A stretch of 64,000 nucleotides of DNA from Vombatus ursinus. Its lineage: Eukaryota > Chordata > Mammalia > Diprotodontia > Vombatidae. Numbering within the stretch: the stretch's first letter is position 1; each line of letters starts with the position of its first letter. Location of the stretch: NCBI RefSeq assembly GCF_900497805.2, contig NW_020954599.1, positions 43,841,260 through 43,905,259 on the forward strand, written 5' to 3'. The notes beneath the pieces are model-generated. The model was not told the DNA's origin, did not search any database, and saw nothing but the letters and a program-made list of their open reading frames with translations. Of this stretch, positions 1 through 11,105 are shown piece by piece. The position numbers were made by a program, and so were the translations under genes.

Positions 1-289
1 TCAGAAAGAAACCTGGGGAGACTTTTATGAACTCATGAAAAGTGAAGAAAACAGAATCAGGAGAACATTTTATGCTGTAGCAGCATTTTTATAAAGATTA
101 TGTAAAACTGTGTAAGACTTAGCTACTCTGATCAAGACAATTCCAAAGGACACATGATCTAAAATGTTATCCACCTCCAGAGAGAAAACTGGTAAGCCCT
201 GAATGCAAATTGAAGTATACTTTTAAAAAAAACTTTATTTTTATTATTTTATTTTGTTTGTGTTTTCTTTTGCAACATGGTTAATATGA
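1..289 (+). mobile_element. L1 LINE 3' end, left part
   Basis: This plus-strand text matches the last part of L1 ORF2 and its 3' UTR as seen again at 46180-46500: the same order of words (ctcatgaaaagtgaag, acttagctactctgatc, gctatccacctc-like, gcaacatggttaatatg). The element is cut at 289/290 by the HAL1 that follows and resumes at 3236. The upstream part lies outside the window. No frame is open. It is the oldest layer at this spot, because the HAL1 sits inside it. Confidence 0.8.
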
Positions 290-301
290 AAATATATTTT
301 C

Positions 302-1134
302 TTTTTTTAAATTAATTTATTTATTTTTAGTTTTCAACATTAACTTCCACAAGATTTTGAGTTCCAAATTTTCTCCCCATCTCATCTCTCCCCCCACCCC
401 AAGATGGCATGCATTCTGAATACCCCTGATCTCCCCTCCCTTCTGTCTCTCCCCCCATTCTCTTATACTCTTCCCCTTCAATTTTCCTATAAGACAGGAT
501 AGATTTCTATACCCCATTTCCTGTATATCTTATTTCCCAGTTGCATGTGAAAACAATTTTTTTAAACTTTTGATTTTAACATTTTGGGTTCCAAAATTTC
601 TCCCTTCCTCCCTCCCACCCACCCTCATTGCGAAGGCAAGCAACTCAATACAGGTTATACGTGTGTAGTCATGCAAAACACTTCCATAGTACTCATGTTG
701 TGAAACACTAAGTATATTTCCCTCCATCTTATCCTGCCCCTCATTTATTCTATTCTCTCTTTTGACCCTGTCCCTCCTTAGAAGTGTTTACTTCTGATTA
801 CCCACCTCTTCCAATCTGCCATCCCTTCTATCATCCTCCTGCTCTCTTGTCCCCTTCCCCCCTTTTTTCTGTAGGGTAAGATAGATTTCTATACCCAATT
901 GAGTGTGTATGTTACTCTCTCCTTAAGTCAAATCTGATGAGAATAAGATTCACTCATTGCCTCTCACCTTCCCCCATTTCCCTTCCACTGAAAAAGCCTT
1001 TTCTTGTCTGTTTTATGTGAGATAATTTACCCCATTCTACCTCTCCCTTTCTCCTTTTCCCAGTAAAATCCTCTCTCACCCCTTAATTTTATTTTACAGA
1101 TATCACCCCTTCATCTTCAACTCACCCTGTGCCC

Positions 1135-1171
<37 letters not shown>

Positions 1172-3223
1172 ATACATACATATATTTTTTCCTTCCAACT
1201 ACTCTAATACTGAAAAAGGACTCATGAGTTACAAATATCATCTTTCCATGAAGGAATGTAAACAGTTCAACCTTAATAACTCTCTTATGATTTCTCTTTC
1301 CTGTTTACCTCTTCATGTTTCTCTTGAATCTTATATCTGAAAGTCAAATTTTCTATTCAGCTCTGGTCTTTTCATCAAGAATTCTTGAAAGTCCCGTATT
1401 TCACTGAATGTCCATTTTTTACCTGAAAGATTATACTCAGTTTTGCTGGGTAGGTGGTTCTTGGTTTTAATCCTATCTCCTTTGCCCTCTGGAATATTAT
1501 ATTCCAAGCCCTGCAGTCCCTTAATGTAGAAGCTGTTAAATCTTGTGTTATCCTGATTGTGTTTCCACAATATTTGAATTGTTTCTTTCTGTCTCCTTGC
1601 AATATTTTCTCCTTGACCTGGGAACTTTGGAATTTGGCTACAATATTCCTAGGAGTTTTCCTTTGGGGATCTCTTTCAGGAAGAGATCAGTGGATTCTTT
1701 CAATTTCTATTTTGCCCTCTGGTTCTAAAATATCAGAACAGTTTTCCTTGATAATTTCTTGAAAGATGATGTCTAGGCTCTTTTTTTGATCATGGCTTTC
1801 AGATAGTCCAATAATTTTTAAATTCTCTCTCCTGGATCTATTTTCCAGGTCAGTTGTTTTTCCAATGAGATATTTCACATTGTTTTCTAATTTTTCATTC
1901 TTTTGGATTTGTTTTACAGTGTCTTGATTTCTCATAAAGTCACTAGTTTCCAATTGCTGTACTCCAATTTTTAAGGAAGTATTTTCTTCAGTAAGCTTTT
2001 GGACTTCCTTTTCCACCTGGCCAATTTTGCTCTTTAGAGCATTCTTCTCCTCATTGGCTTTTTGGACCTCTTTTGCCATTTGGGTTAGGCTATTTTTTAA
2101 GGTTTTCTTTTCTTCAGTATTTTTTGGGTCTCCTTTAGCAAGCTGTTGACTTGTTTTTCATGATTTTCTTGCATCATTCTCAGTTTTTCCTCTACTTCTC
2201 TTACTTGCCTTTCAAAATCCTTTTTGAGCTCTTCCGTGGCCTGGGACCAATTCATATTTTTCTTAGAGGCTTTGGATGTAGGAGCTTTGACTTTGTTGTC
2301 TTCTTCTGGTTGTGTGTTTTGATCTTCTTTATTACCAAAGAAAGATTCTATGGTCTGACTCTTTTTGCACTGCTTGCTCATGATCCCAGCCAATTACTTG
2401 AGTTATAAACTCTTTATTAAGGTAGGAGTCTGTTTCCAGTGTGGAGAATGTACTGTCCCAAGCTTTGGGGGTTTTGTGCAACTGCTTTCATATATACTTC
2501 TAGGGAACTGAAAATTTTCAGTCCTTCAAGGTGCTATGACCAAGGGTGAGAAGTTTACTCCTTTCCTGGCCTGTGCTCTGGTCTATGAGTAACTACAAAC
2601 ACTTTTTTCTGTCTTGGAACTGTGAGGAGGATTCTCTCTACAAGCTCCACCACACCAGCACTCCTCGCCCCAGGACCACCACCCAGAACTGTGATCCAGA
2701 TCCAAGCACAGGCAAAGCAAGAGAATCCTGTACCAGCAGAAAGATCCCTGCAATCCCCCTCTGATCAGCCACTCTATTCCCCCTCAGTCTGTGGGCTGGA
2801 AGCTCAGGAGGCAGCCACCACCCAGGGCCACGCTCGGGACTTGCAGCCGAAACCTATCTTCTCTCTCTCACCGAAATCACAGACTTTTCCCACTGACCTT
2901 CTAAGTTGTCTTTGGCATTCATGGGTTGAGAAGTCTGGAAACTGCCACAGCTGCCTGTGATTCAGCCCTCTGAGGCCTGCTTCAGGTTCACTGCGGCCTG
3001 CATGCCCATCCGAACTGCACTCCTCTCCCTGCCCGGTGCGATATGCCTTTCTGGTCAACCATCCAGATTGTCTTGGACTGGAAATTTGTTTCACTCTGTC
3101 TTTTTGTGGGTTCTGCTGCTTTAGAATTTGTTTACAGCCATTTTTTATAGGTATTTGTAGGGATTTGGGGGAGAATTCAAGCAAGTCACTGCTTTTACTC
3201 TTCCATTTTTGCTCTGCCCCTGG
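302..3223 (-). mobile_element. HAL1 (ORF1-only half-L1), complete copy A
   Basis: Read on the minus strand, it starts at 3223 with ggggcagagcaaaaatgg, has a GC-rich 5' UTR (about 3223-2400), an L1-type ORF1 (2393-1331), a purine-rich 3' region of about 1 kb and an A-rich tail (T-rich on plus at 302-330). No endonuclease or reverse transcriptase follows ORF1, which is the definition of a HAL1, so it needed L1 enzymes in trans. A 12-bp direct repeat, aaatatattttc, flanks it at 290-301 and 3224-3235: a target-site duplication proving one insertion into the L1 3' end. The 3' region carries a (CTAT)n run at 1138-1170. A second copy lies at 21367-24197. Confidence 0.9.
1331..2393 (-). pseudogene. 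HAL1 copy A ORF1 (L1 ORF1p-like RNA-binding chaperone), broken
   Basis: ORF1p is the trimeric RNA-binding protein of L1 particles. On the minus strand the N-terminus begins near 2393 with MSKQCKKSQTIESFFGNK after a short MAGI lead. Next comes a long coiled coil (EVEEKLRMMQENHEKQVNS, then MAKEVQKANEEK and QVEKEVQKLTEENTS), then the RRM start NLKIIGLSESHDQKKS, and then a C-terminal domain with NTIRITQDLTASTL and NHLPSKTEYNLSGKKWTF. It ends near 1331. The frame changes near 2127 (an A6 run in the coiled coil) and again between about 1690 and 1600. The first shift is shared with copy B. It is not expected to make full-length protein unless frameshifting occurs. Confidence 0.85.
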
Positions 3224-3235
3224 AAATATATTTTC

Positions 3236-3405
3236 ATGACTTCACATGTAAAATCAATATCAAATTGCTTGCCTTCTCAAAAAGAGGAGAGAGCTGGGAG
3301 GGAGGGAGAGAATTCAGATTCAAATTTTTTAAAAAATATATTGTTAAAAATTTTACATGTAGTTGGGAAATATTTAATGAAATAAACAAAAAATAGTTTT
3401 AAAAT
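3236..3405 (+). mobile_element. L1 LINE 3' end, right part
   Basis: Continuation of the L1 at 1-289 after the HAL1. It has the L1 3' UTR words gcttgccttctcaaaaag and ggagggagagaattcagatt, and ends in an A-rich tail near 3405. The same 3' end is seen at 46500-46615. Confidence 0.75.
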
Positions 3406-3800
3406 GCTATAGTGACTTAGAAGAGGGAGATTATGGAAGGCCTTACTAAGGTGGGTAAGCTTTGAAGTAAATATTTAAGGGAGGTAGGATTTAGAAAGCT
3501 GGAAATGAGCAAGTAGAGGACATTAAAGGTGGGAGGAATGATATAAGCAATGGTTCAGAGGTGGGAAAGAATGGCATATAAACGATGAGTAGCCTACTTT
3601 GTTAGAGAAACAGTAGAGAAACAGCAGGTTGTCATCCAAGCTTAGAAGACTAGAGTAACAGGCTAAAGAATTTCAATTTTGTTTGATGACCATTTATAAA
3701 CAGGGATGTTATGTAATCATAGTGGTGTTTTATGCAATAATACTGACATCTGAGTAGATACCAAAGATAAATAAGGTCTCATATAAAAATATTCCTAGTG
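3405..3800 (-). repeat. Old L2-like antisense remnant
   Basis: Phrases such as ggaaggccttactaaggtgg and ggttcagaggtgggaaagaa resemble the reverse complement of the L2 3' half (gain in weight, small set, then precursor of the 'glands of group' text seen in other copies in this window at 6790 and 57020). Divergence is high and the family call is tentative. No frame is open. Confidence 0.35.
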
Positions 3801-3949
3801 GTACATTTTATAATAGTAGCTATCTGAAGAAAAAAATGACTTCTCATGTACAAGGTAATGAATGGCTGAACAAATTGTGACATATGAATGGCAAAGAAGG
3901 AATGACTGGAATAGCAATTATTAAATACTTTCTATATGTACCCTGAAAC

Positions 3950-5271
3950 TACTCTCTCCAAGGTTTCTTAATCACGAAATCTAATGGCATTTTCTCAATC
4001 CTTGGTCTCTCTCATGATCATCTCTCAATCACACTCTTCTCACAAGGTTTCCATTAAACTACTTTTTCTTAGCTCTCTTTTTACCTATCTGACCACTTCT
4101 TCTCTGTCTATTTTGCTGGATTTTGATCCAAGTCACACCTACTAACTATGGGTATCCCCAAATGCTCTGCCCCAGACCTTCTATACTATTTTACTTGATT
4201 ATCTTATTAGCTCCCATTAGCTCTTTTCATCTCTAGGTGGATAATTTTCAACTCTACTAATGAAGTCTTAACCTCTCTCCTCACTACTAGAATTGCATTT
4301 CCAATTACCCTAAGGACATCTTGAACTAGATATTATATATATATATATATACACACATATATATATGTATGTATGTATGTATATAAAATTCAACATGCCC
4401 CAAACTGAACTCCTTATCTTTCCCCCCAAACCCTTCACTCTTCATAATTTTCCTATTACTGTTAAGTACAGCACCATTCTTCTAGTCACCCAGGTTCACA
4501 ACCTAGGTGTCATTCTCAACTCCTCAGTCTCAAGCCTTGGATATATAATTTGTTGCCAAGTCTTGTCAATTTTACTTTCATAATATTTTTCATATATACA
4601 CCTCTTTCCCTACTATGACACTGCCACCAACCTCATGAATGTCATCACCTCATGTATAGATCACTATAGCAGCCTTCTAGTTGCTTTCCCTATCTCAAGT
4701 CTATTCCCATTCTAATCCAATTGATCTTCCTAAAATACAGGTCTGTATCAACAACCTCCTCCACCCCTTCAGTAAACAGTAGCTCTCTATCTCCAGGATA
4801 AAATATAAAGTCTTTTGGCTTTCAAAATCTTTACAATTTGACCTCTTGTATATTTCCAATCTTCTTACACTTTATTAGCTTTACCCCACATGCTCTTTGA
4901 TCCAGTGACACTGGCCTCCTTGCTGTTCCTCACATAGATACTCTATCTCCAGACCGTACCTTTTTATTTACCATACCCCATATTTGAAATTTTCTCCCTC
5001 CTTTTGTCTTCCTCCTAACTAAAGTCCCAGCTAAAACCTTACCTCATACAAGAAGACTTTTCTGATCCACCTTAATATTAGTACCTTCCTTTTGTTGACT
5101 AACTCCAATTTATCCCATGCATTTTCTGTTCATAATTTTTGCACGTTGTCTACCCCATTGGACTATGGGTTCCTTAAAATCAGGGACTTTTTAATCTTTC
5201 TTTGTGTCTGTAGCACTTAGTATAGTGTCTGGAATATGGTAGGTACTTAATAAATGCTTGTTGACTTGACC
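3950..5271 (+). mobile_element. L2 LINE, 3' half
   Basis: The plus strand follows the L2 3' consensus in order: aattcaacatgccccaaact, agtcacccaggttcacaacc, ccagtgacactggcctcctt, gctgttcctcaca, and the closing words ggactatgggttcc, agcacttagtatagtgtctg, taataaatgcttgttgac. The 3' end near 5271 looks complete. The 5' side fades near 3950. It would encode the C-terminal end of the L2 reverse transcriptase, but all frames are closed. A TA/TG microsatellite has grown inside it. Confidence 0.85.
4330..4385. repeat. (TA)n / (TATG)n microsatellite
   Basis: Simple repeat tatata, acacatatata, then gtatgtatgtatgtat, interrupting the L2 copy. Confidence 0.9.
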
Positions 5272-6269
5272 CCTTTTGCTTCCGAGGAGCTTACATTCTA
5301 CTGAAAAGAGAAAATGAGTGTGCGTGAAGTTTGAGTTAAAAGTCAGATTGAAATGTCCCATGATCCTTAGCATGCCATGGCAAAGGAGATGGTAATGTAT
5401 ACATCTTTAATTACATTTCCACGGGCAAAATTACATCAGTTTCTGATCTTGCATTGTTTGACTGTGCATGGATTATGGTGGTGAAAATTTTGTTTTCTGG
5501 GTCTTTAGTACCTATGGCTATGACACTAGCAGCAGACTTTCTAGGCCACATATCCATAATGGCAGCTTTCCCAAAATGTGCTAAAAGCAAGATTAGTCTA
5601 ATTGGGAAGGTGAAGTTCCTCTCGCTCCCAAGGATGTTTGGCTTCCCTGCTTGTTGGTAAGGTTCATTTGGTGGCAAGTCAGTGGACTGTTTCAGGGTCT
5701 GGGATTTGAAAGTCAATGTTGTTCTTAAGACTCTAGGATTCAGGTTTCAGGGAGATGGTGGTCAAGGTGATTGTGCTGGTTTGACTTGTCTGATATAGGC
5801 TACCTCCTGTCTCTCTCCCAAGTGGTCCCTTTGCTTCAGTCAATCTGCCCTTCTGTTCCATAGGTGATAATTAGTGAGGATGACTGCTCCCTTTTCTATA
5901 GGAGTTGCTTCCACCACTTCCCTGCAGAGGTGGGGCTGAAATTATCACAACCTACGAATTGGAAGAAATGTGACCAATTCAGAGAAATAGTAAATTACAG
6001 TAATATTATGTATTGTATTATTGTAAATAATATTAATATTATTGTAAAATAATAGCAAATTATGTGAATTGATGTAAAACAAGAAAGTACAACCACAAGA
6101 ACAATAAACAGAAGTACAACAAAGTAAACAGAAACAACAATTAAGGTAACAAAATTCATATTAAAGGGAATGACCAATATTGGCTCTTAACAAAATATGA
6201 TGTAATACATGTCCCTTTTCTTAGTAAAGAGATGGAGAGTTATGGGTGATAAATGTTACATAACACTAT
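5272..6269. other. Unassigned stretch with one unrecognised open frame
   Basis: No repeat family recognised with confidence. A 101-codon open frame on the minus strand (5411-5716) contains KSAASVIAIGTKDPENKIFT, which looks protein-like. I do not recognise it, it has no visible neighbouring exons, and a 68-codon frame overlaps on the other strand. Region 5995-6060 is AT-rich low-complexity DNA (repeats of taatatta and attgtaaa). Confidence 0.3.
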
Positions 6270-6282
6270 AAAATATGGTCTA

Positions 6283-6444
6283 GGGACAGCTAGGTGGTGC
6301 AGTGGATAGAGCTTTCTCCCTGAAGTCAGAAGGACCTGAGTTCAAATTCGGCCTCAGACTCATAACACTCACTAGCTGTGTGACTCTGGGCAAGTCACTT
6401 AACCCCAACTGCCTCACCAAAACTAAAAAATAAAAAAATAAAAT
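6283..6444 (+). mobile_element. tRNA-derived marsupial SINE (WSINE-like)
   Basis: Head gggacagctaggtggtgcag, internal promoter-type words gagttcaaattcggcc (B box) and tgtgactctgggcaagtcac, then an A-rich tail. A 13-bp target-site duplication aaaatatggtcta is exact at 6270-6282 and 6445-6457, so this is one clean insertion. It depends on LINE enzymes in trans. Confidence 0.92.
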
Positions 6445-6599
6445 AAAATATGGTCTATATGCCAGTTAAGTAAGCATCAGTTTTGTTTCACTCTTTTTAA
6501 AAAGAAGAGTTCTAAGGTTCTTCAATTAGTTCTAGGTTATTAGGTTATTCTATATAACTTGATTATTAGAAAATCAAAATCAAGCTGGCCTTTATAGAA

Positions 6600-7450
6600 C
6601 AAATTGGAGGAGGTAGAAACTAGAAACAGAAATTAGGAAGATATCAAAATAGTCTAGGTCTAAGTTGATAAAGTTCAGACCAAGGGGTGGTGCTCCACAA
6701 AAAAAAAAAAATGCTATAAGGCTACCTATAAGGCACTAATAGCAGGGGCAGGGCAAGAAAGGCCTTATATAGAAGATGGCTATTTAAGTCAAAGGAAACC
6801 ATGGATTCTAAGGTAGAAATAAGGAAGGAGAGAATTTCAGGCAAACAATCATTAGCCAGTGAAAAGGTATGGATGTGGGAGATGGAATATCATATGTGAA
6901 GAATTCAGAAGGTGAGGTTGGCTAAATCATAGAGATCATAAAGGAGAGTAATATGTAATAAAGCTAGAAAGAAAAGATTTGATCATCTTCTTGAGGATTT
7001 AAATAGCAACAACAGAATAGCTGATTTTTTACCTTCAAGGTAATAGGGAGCCACTGAAGTTTATTGAGTAGGGTAAGGTAACAATAGCCTGGCATAGACT
7101 TTCACAAAATCACTTTAGTGGGTTGTGTTTAGGGGACTGGTGTGAGAAAAGACTTAAGATAGAGAGACCAAGTAGGCTATTGAAATAGCTCAGATGAGGG
7201 CCTCAAGTAGAGAGACAGCTGTGTGAACTAAAAGAATAGGTCAGATACAGAGCATGTTATATCACTAAAAGCAACAAGATTTTGTTAACTGATTGGACAT
7301 GTAAGATGAGTGGAACTGAGGAGTCAAAGAGGCCTCTCTGAGTGACAATCTGTGTTACTAGATAATGGAAGTATCTTTTATAGAACTGAGGAAAAGACCT
7401 GATGGGGGAGGCAGAGGGAGTGATGAATTTTGCTCTGGACATATTGTTAT
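6600..7450 (-). repeat. L2-like antisense remnant
   Basis: The plus text has aatagggagccactgaag, tttagtgggttgtgtttagg, gaccaagtaggctattgaaatag and gaactgaggagtcaaagagg, the antisense L2 phrase order seen in less diverged mammalian copies. Frames are closed. The family call is by recalled consensus. Confidence 0.45.
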
Positions 7451-7849
7451 TGAGATGCATATGAGAAATAGTAATGTAAAGGAAGAAAAAAAATGGAAGC
7501 GTTCATGAAGAAAAATTAGTAAAACCTAATGGCTTGATAAGGGACCCCAAAGGAGAGGAAAAAACAGATCAATATGTAATTCCAAGTTTCCTGTAGGAAT
7601 TTGGCATTAAGCACTGGGTGGCTGATTAACTGATAAAATTTGGATATTCATCTTAGAACTACAAATAATAATATTAAGTGCAGAATTCTTCATGTCTGAA
7701 TCCAGGTGAGAATCTAATTGACTCTGACCCCTACTTTGAAATGCCAACATAATTTTATATGTCTTAAGACTCCTAAGTAAGGTAAAAGCCCTTGCTTAAA
7801 TAATTATAAATTTGAACAAAAAGCTTAACAGAATTATGATGCAGGGATT

Positions 7850-8230
7850 TCATAGTATTTAGAGCTGGAAAGAATATTAAAGATCACCTAGTACAGGGGT
7901 GGGGAACTTGCAGCCTCGAGGCCACATGTGGCCTTTTAAGTCTTTGGGTGCGGTCTTTTGACTGAGTCTAGGTTTTATAGAACAAATCCTTTCATTAAGG
8001 GGATCTGTTCTGTATGGATTCAGTTAAAGGGCTGCACTTGAGGACCTAGAGGTCCACATGTGGCCTTAAGGCACTTCCCCACCCCTGATCTAGTACAATC
8101 CCCATTAATTTACAGATGAGGAAACCAAGATTGAAAGGACAGTGACTTACTCAAGGTTACATACATGATGATTAGCAAAACCAGGATTTGATACTCTTGA
8201 TAGTCTTCTGACTGAGTCCAGTACTTTTTC
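7850..8230 (-). repeat. MIR-family SINE split by a MITE
   Basis: Joining 7850-7893 with 8096-8230 gives the antisense MIR text: tttagagctggaa, then caatccccattaatttacag, atgaggaaacc, gacttactcaaggtta, gcaaaaccaggatttg. The hAT MITE at 7894-8087 interrupts it. Confidence 0.7.
7894..8087. mobile_element. hAT-type non-autonomous DNA transposon (MITE)
   Basis: 194 bp. Ends are inverted repeats: caggggtggggaacttg at the left and acttccccacccctg at the right. Inner arms also pair (gaggccacatgtggcc with ggtccacatgtggcc). An 8-bp target-site duplication with one mismatch, acctagta (7886-7893) and atctagta (8088-8095), is the hAT hallmark. No transposase frame. It resembles marsupial Charlie-like elements. 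It moved by cut-and-paste using a transposase from elsewhere. Confidence 0.9.
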
Positions 8231-8399
8231 TACATATGGCATGTACATATAAAAGGTTATGTATGTGTATATCTAATATATATGTTTGTGTATATACACA
8301 TAGAAAATAATATCAGATTCCTAGACAACGTGACTAGCAAGATTTCAGATAATTGTATTCCAAAATTGTCAACCCTCCAAACTCCTCCTCCCAAAATGA

Positions 8400-9660
8400 A
8401 TTAAATATGAGATATAGAATAATTATAGCAAAATCTGCAGAAGAAGACGGAATCTCCAACAAGATAAAATCTTTTACATATTAATACTGGAGGACATTAA
8501 TAAAACTATTTCAGCATCCCCTCCATACAGCTGCAGCAAGAATATAAGAAAACTTACAAGGTTATTTAGGTATTATTTGGAGATCCTTTGCTGCTATAGC
8601 GATTCTATCTGAACATTCCTACAGTTCCTAGCTCCCAAAAAGCAGCAGATACTGACTCTGCCTAGTCATATGAAGCAAAGGAGGTGAACAGATGAGAACT
8701 GAGTAGAGTGAAAATATGCTACCTTTTCACTGGGGCCTAGTCTTAGGGTAAGGGCTCTCCAAGGCTGCAATGACTCACAGAACATCCCCTAAACATCTCC
8801 TATACCACAAGAAGAAGCAGATATTTGCTGAGACATGTGAAAGAAAGAAGTTGGAACTAGGAAGGGTGCCAATGTGGATAGCTGCACCTCATCTGAAAGA
8901 AAGGGGATTGAAAAAACAGGTACAGCCAGTCTTATTCCCTCAAAAGTTACTTCTAGCAAGGGGCCCAGGCAAACAAACCCTATATTTCCCAATTTTAGAA
9001 GAGGCAACCTTGTATCCCAGCCTTGACATTCTGTTTACCTGAATTTACAGCGGGGCCAGAGAGGAATAACTTTTTTAAAGGCTAAAACACCAAAGACATC
9101 AAAAGGCCTCAGTAAAAGAGCAACATATAAATAGGCAAATCACAGACACAAATCCAAAGTCAAAAGCAAAAATATATAAAATCTAAAAGAAAATAGGCTT
9201 TTTTGATATTATAATATAAGTGAAAGTGAAACAATAGTGCCTAATGAAAGATAGAATCTTGTGGATTTCCCCTAGAGAACCTAGAAAAACAACAAGAAAC
9301 TTCAGAGTAATACAAAAAAAATTAACGTCCAAAAAATGTAAATATGATAAATCTATATAGGTCAGAAATTAGACCCCTAAATACCAAATTTAAAAACACA
9401 ATTAATGTTTAAAATTAATTAAAAATTAAGTCTATAATGGATACTCTCTCTGAATAGATAAATTATAACCAAATCTAGAACTCAAAAATAATTAAGCGCA
9501 AAAAATGATAAGAAATTTAAGTGGCAACTATACTAAAATAACAGGAAAATTATATAAGTTAAAGGGAATTAATTTGAAAAAAAAGGATAATTTGGGATTC
9601 TAGGTCTCCCAGAATATAACAATTCATAAAATCTGAATACTATAAAGCAAGAAATAATAA
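8400..9660 (+). mobile_element. Old L1 5' half with ORF1 relic
   Basis: Plus-strand sequence of 5' UTR and ORF1 character. Near 9580-9625 the words ataatttgggattctaggtc and cccagaat correspond to the ORF1 RRM start (N-L-x-I-x-G-L-P-E type). Upstream is A-rich coding-like sequence with many stops. It is strongly decayed, and its ends are uncertain. Confidence 0.45.
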
Positions 9661-9689
9661 CAAAAACAACAAGAAGTTGCATTTCTATG

Positions 9690-9895
9690 GCACTTTAAGT
9701 TTTGCAAAAAACTTTACAAATATTCTCTTTTCACCTTCACAATAATCCTGGGAGATAGGTTTATTGTTACGCTATTTTACACATGGTGAAACCAAGCCAG
9801 ATAGATTAAGTGACACTCAAGGTCATACTAGTAGCAAATATCTGAAGCAGGATTTGACTTTAGCTCTAGAGCTCTGTGCACTCTGAAAACTGTCT
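9690..9895 (-). repeat. MIR-family SINE
   Basis: Antisense MIR layout: aactttacaaatattctctt, cacaataatcctgggagata, gctattttacacatggtgaa, aggtcatactagtagc, caggatttgactttag. Confidence 0.75.
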
Positions 9896-9959
9896 AGACC
9901 CTTTGAAAATAGAACATAACATAAATTGAGAAATGCCAATTGCATGATTGATTGCTATT

Positions 9960-10130
9960 TGACAAAAATTTTATAAGGTAAACATTACAAGTGCTATTGT
10001 CCCCATTTTACAAATTGTGGACCTGTGGCTCACAGAAGGTGAATCATTTACCCGAAGTAACAGAGCAAGTAAATGAGAGATAGAATATTCCCAGGATCTA
10101 AAGTCTTTTGTTTTCAAATTCAGCAGCAAG
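9960..10130 (-). repeat. MIR-family SINE
   Basis: Antisense MIR layout: tgtccccattttacaaattg, ggctcacagaaggtgaat, acagagcaagtaaatgag. Confidence 0.6.
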
Positions 10131-10149
10131 CCACAGTAGCTTACTTAGA

Positions 10150-10345
10150 CTGTATCTACTTAAAGACAGCACATAAAATGCTGATTTTCACAAGACTTGC
10201 ATTTGAATTCTGTCACTGACACCTGCTACCTGTGTGACCCAATGCAAGTCACTTTATCTCTCTGCATCAATTTCCTGATCTGTAAAATGGGGATAATTAC
10301 AACACCTATCTCAGGAGGTTGTTGAGATCAAATAAAGTAATATTT
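10150..10345 (+). repeat. MIR/THER-like SINE, left part (continues at 11056-11105)
   Basis: Plus-strand MIR layout: atttgaattctgtcactgac, ctgtgtgacccaatgcaagt, tttcctgatctgtaaaatgg, ggataattacaacacctatc. The tail ataaagcactttgcaatc resumes at 11056. A HAL1 fragment was inserted between the two parts. Confidence 0.75.
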
Positions 10346-11044
10346 TTTAATTTTTTTAATTAATAAATTTATTTATTTTTAGTTTTCAAACAGAAAAAAA
10401 GGCTCTTACAGTGGAGAGGAAACAGGGGACAGTGAGAGTGAATGTGTGAATCTTATTCTCATAGGATTTGACTTAAGGAGGGAATAACATACACATTCAA
10501 TTGGGTATGGAAATCTGTCTTACCCTACAGGAAAATAGGTGGGGAAGGGGACAAGAGAGTAGGGGGATGATAGAGAGGAGGGCAGATTGGGAAAGGGGGT
10601 AATCAGAAGCAAATACTTCTGAGGAGAGGGACAGGGTCAAAAGAAAGAATAGAATAAATGGGGGGGCAGGATAGGGTGAAAGGAAATAGAGTTAGTTTTT
10701 CACAGCATGTCTACTATGGAAGTGTTTTGCATACCTGTACCTGTATAACCTATATTGAGTTGCTTGCCTTTTCAATGAAGGTGGGTGGGGAAGGAGGAAG
10801 AGAGAAAATTTGGAACCCAAAGTTTTAAAAACACACGTTTAAAAAAATGTTTTCACATGCAACTGGGAAATAAGAAATACAGGAAATGGGATACAGAAAT
10901 CTATCCTGCCCTACAGGAAAATAGAAGGGGAAGGGGATAAGAGAAGGGGGGGAGAGATAGAAGGGAGAACAGATTAGGGGAAGGGGTATTTAGAATGCAT
11001 GCCATCTTGGGGTGGGGGAGGGGTGAGATGGAGTGAAAATTTAG
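10346..11044 (-). mobile_element. HAL1/L1 3' fragment with 5' inversion
   Basis: Two pieces of one HAL1 3' region in opposite orientation. 10346-10391 is the antisense tail (T/A-rich, then tttatttttagttttcaa). 10395-11044 is the sense 3' region (aaggctcttacagtgg through gaatgcatgccatcttgggg). The direct repeat aagtaatattt flanks the whole (10335-10345 and 11045-11055). This is the pattern of twin priming during L1-driven insertion. No ORF1 remains. Confidence 0.85.
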
Positions 11045-11055
11045 AAGTAATATTT

Positions 11056-11105
11056 ATAAAGCACTTTGCAATCATTAAATATTATATAAATGCTAGCTAG
11101 TATTG
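11056..11105 (+). repeat. MIR/THER-like SINE, right part
   Basis: 3' part of the SINE at 10150-10345: ataaagcactttgcaatc and ataaatgctagctagtattg. Confidence 0.7.

Noticed and set aside
1138-1170. CRISPR-like short repeats
   Set aside because: Simple (CTAT)n microsatellite without spacers; the genome is mammalian.
6283-6444. tRNA gene
   Set aside because: The A/B-box-like words belong to a tRNA-derived SINE with A tail and TSD; no complete cloverleaf is supported. The same holds for 20307, 38011, 44597, 50012, 51429 and 54994.
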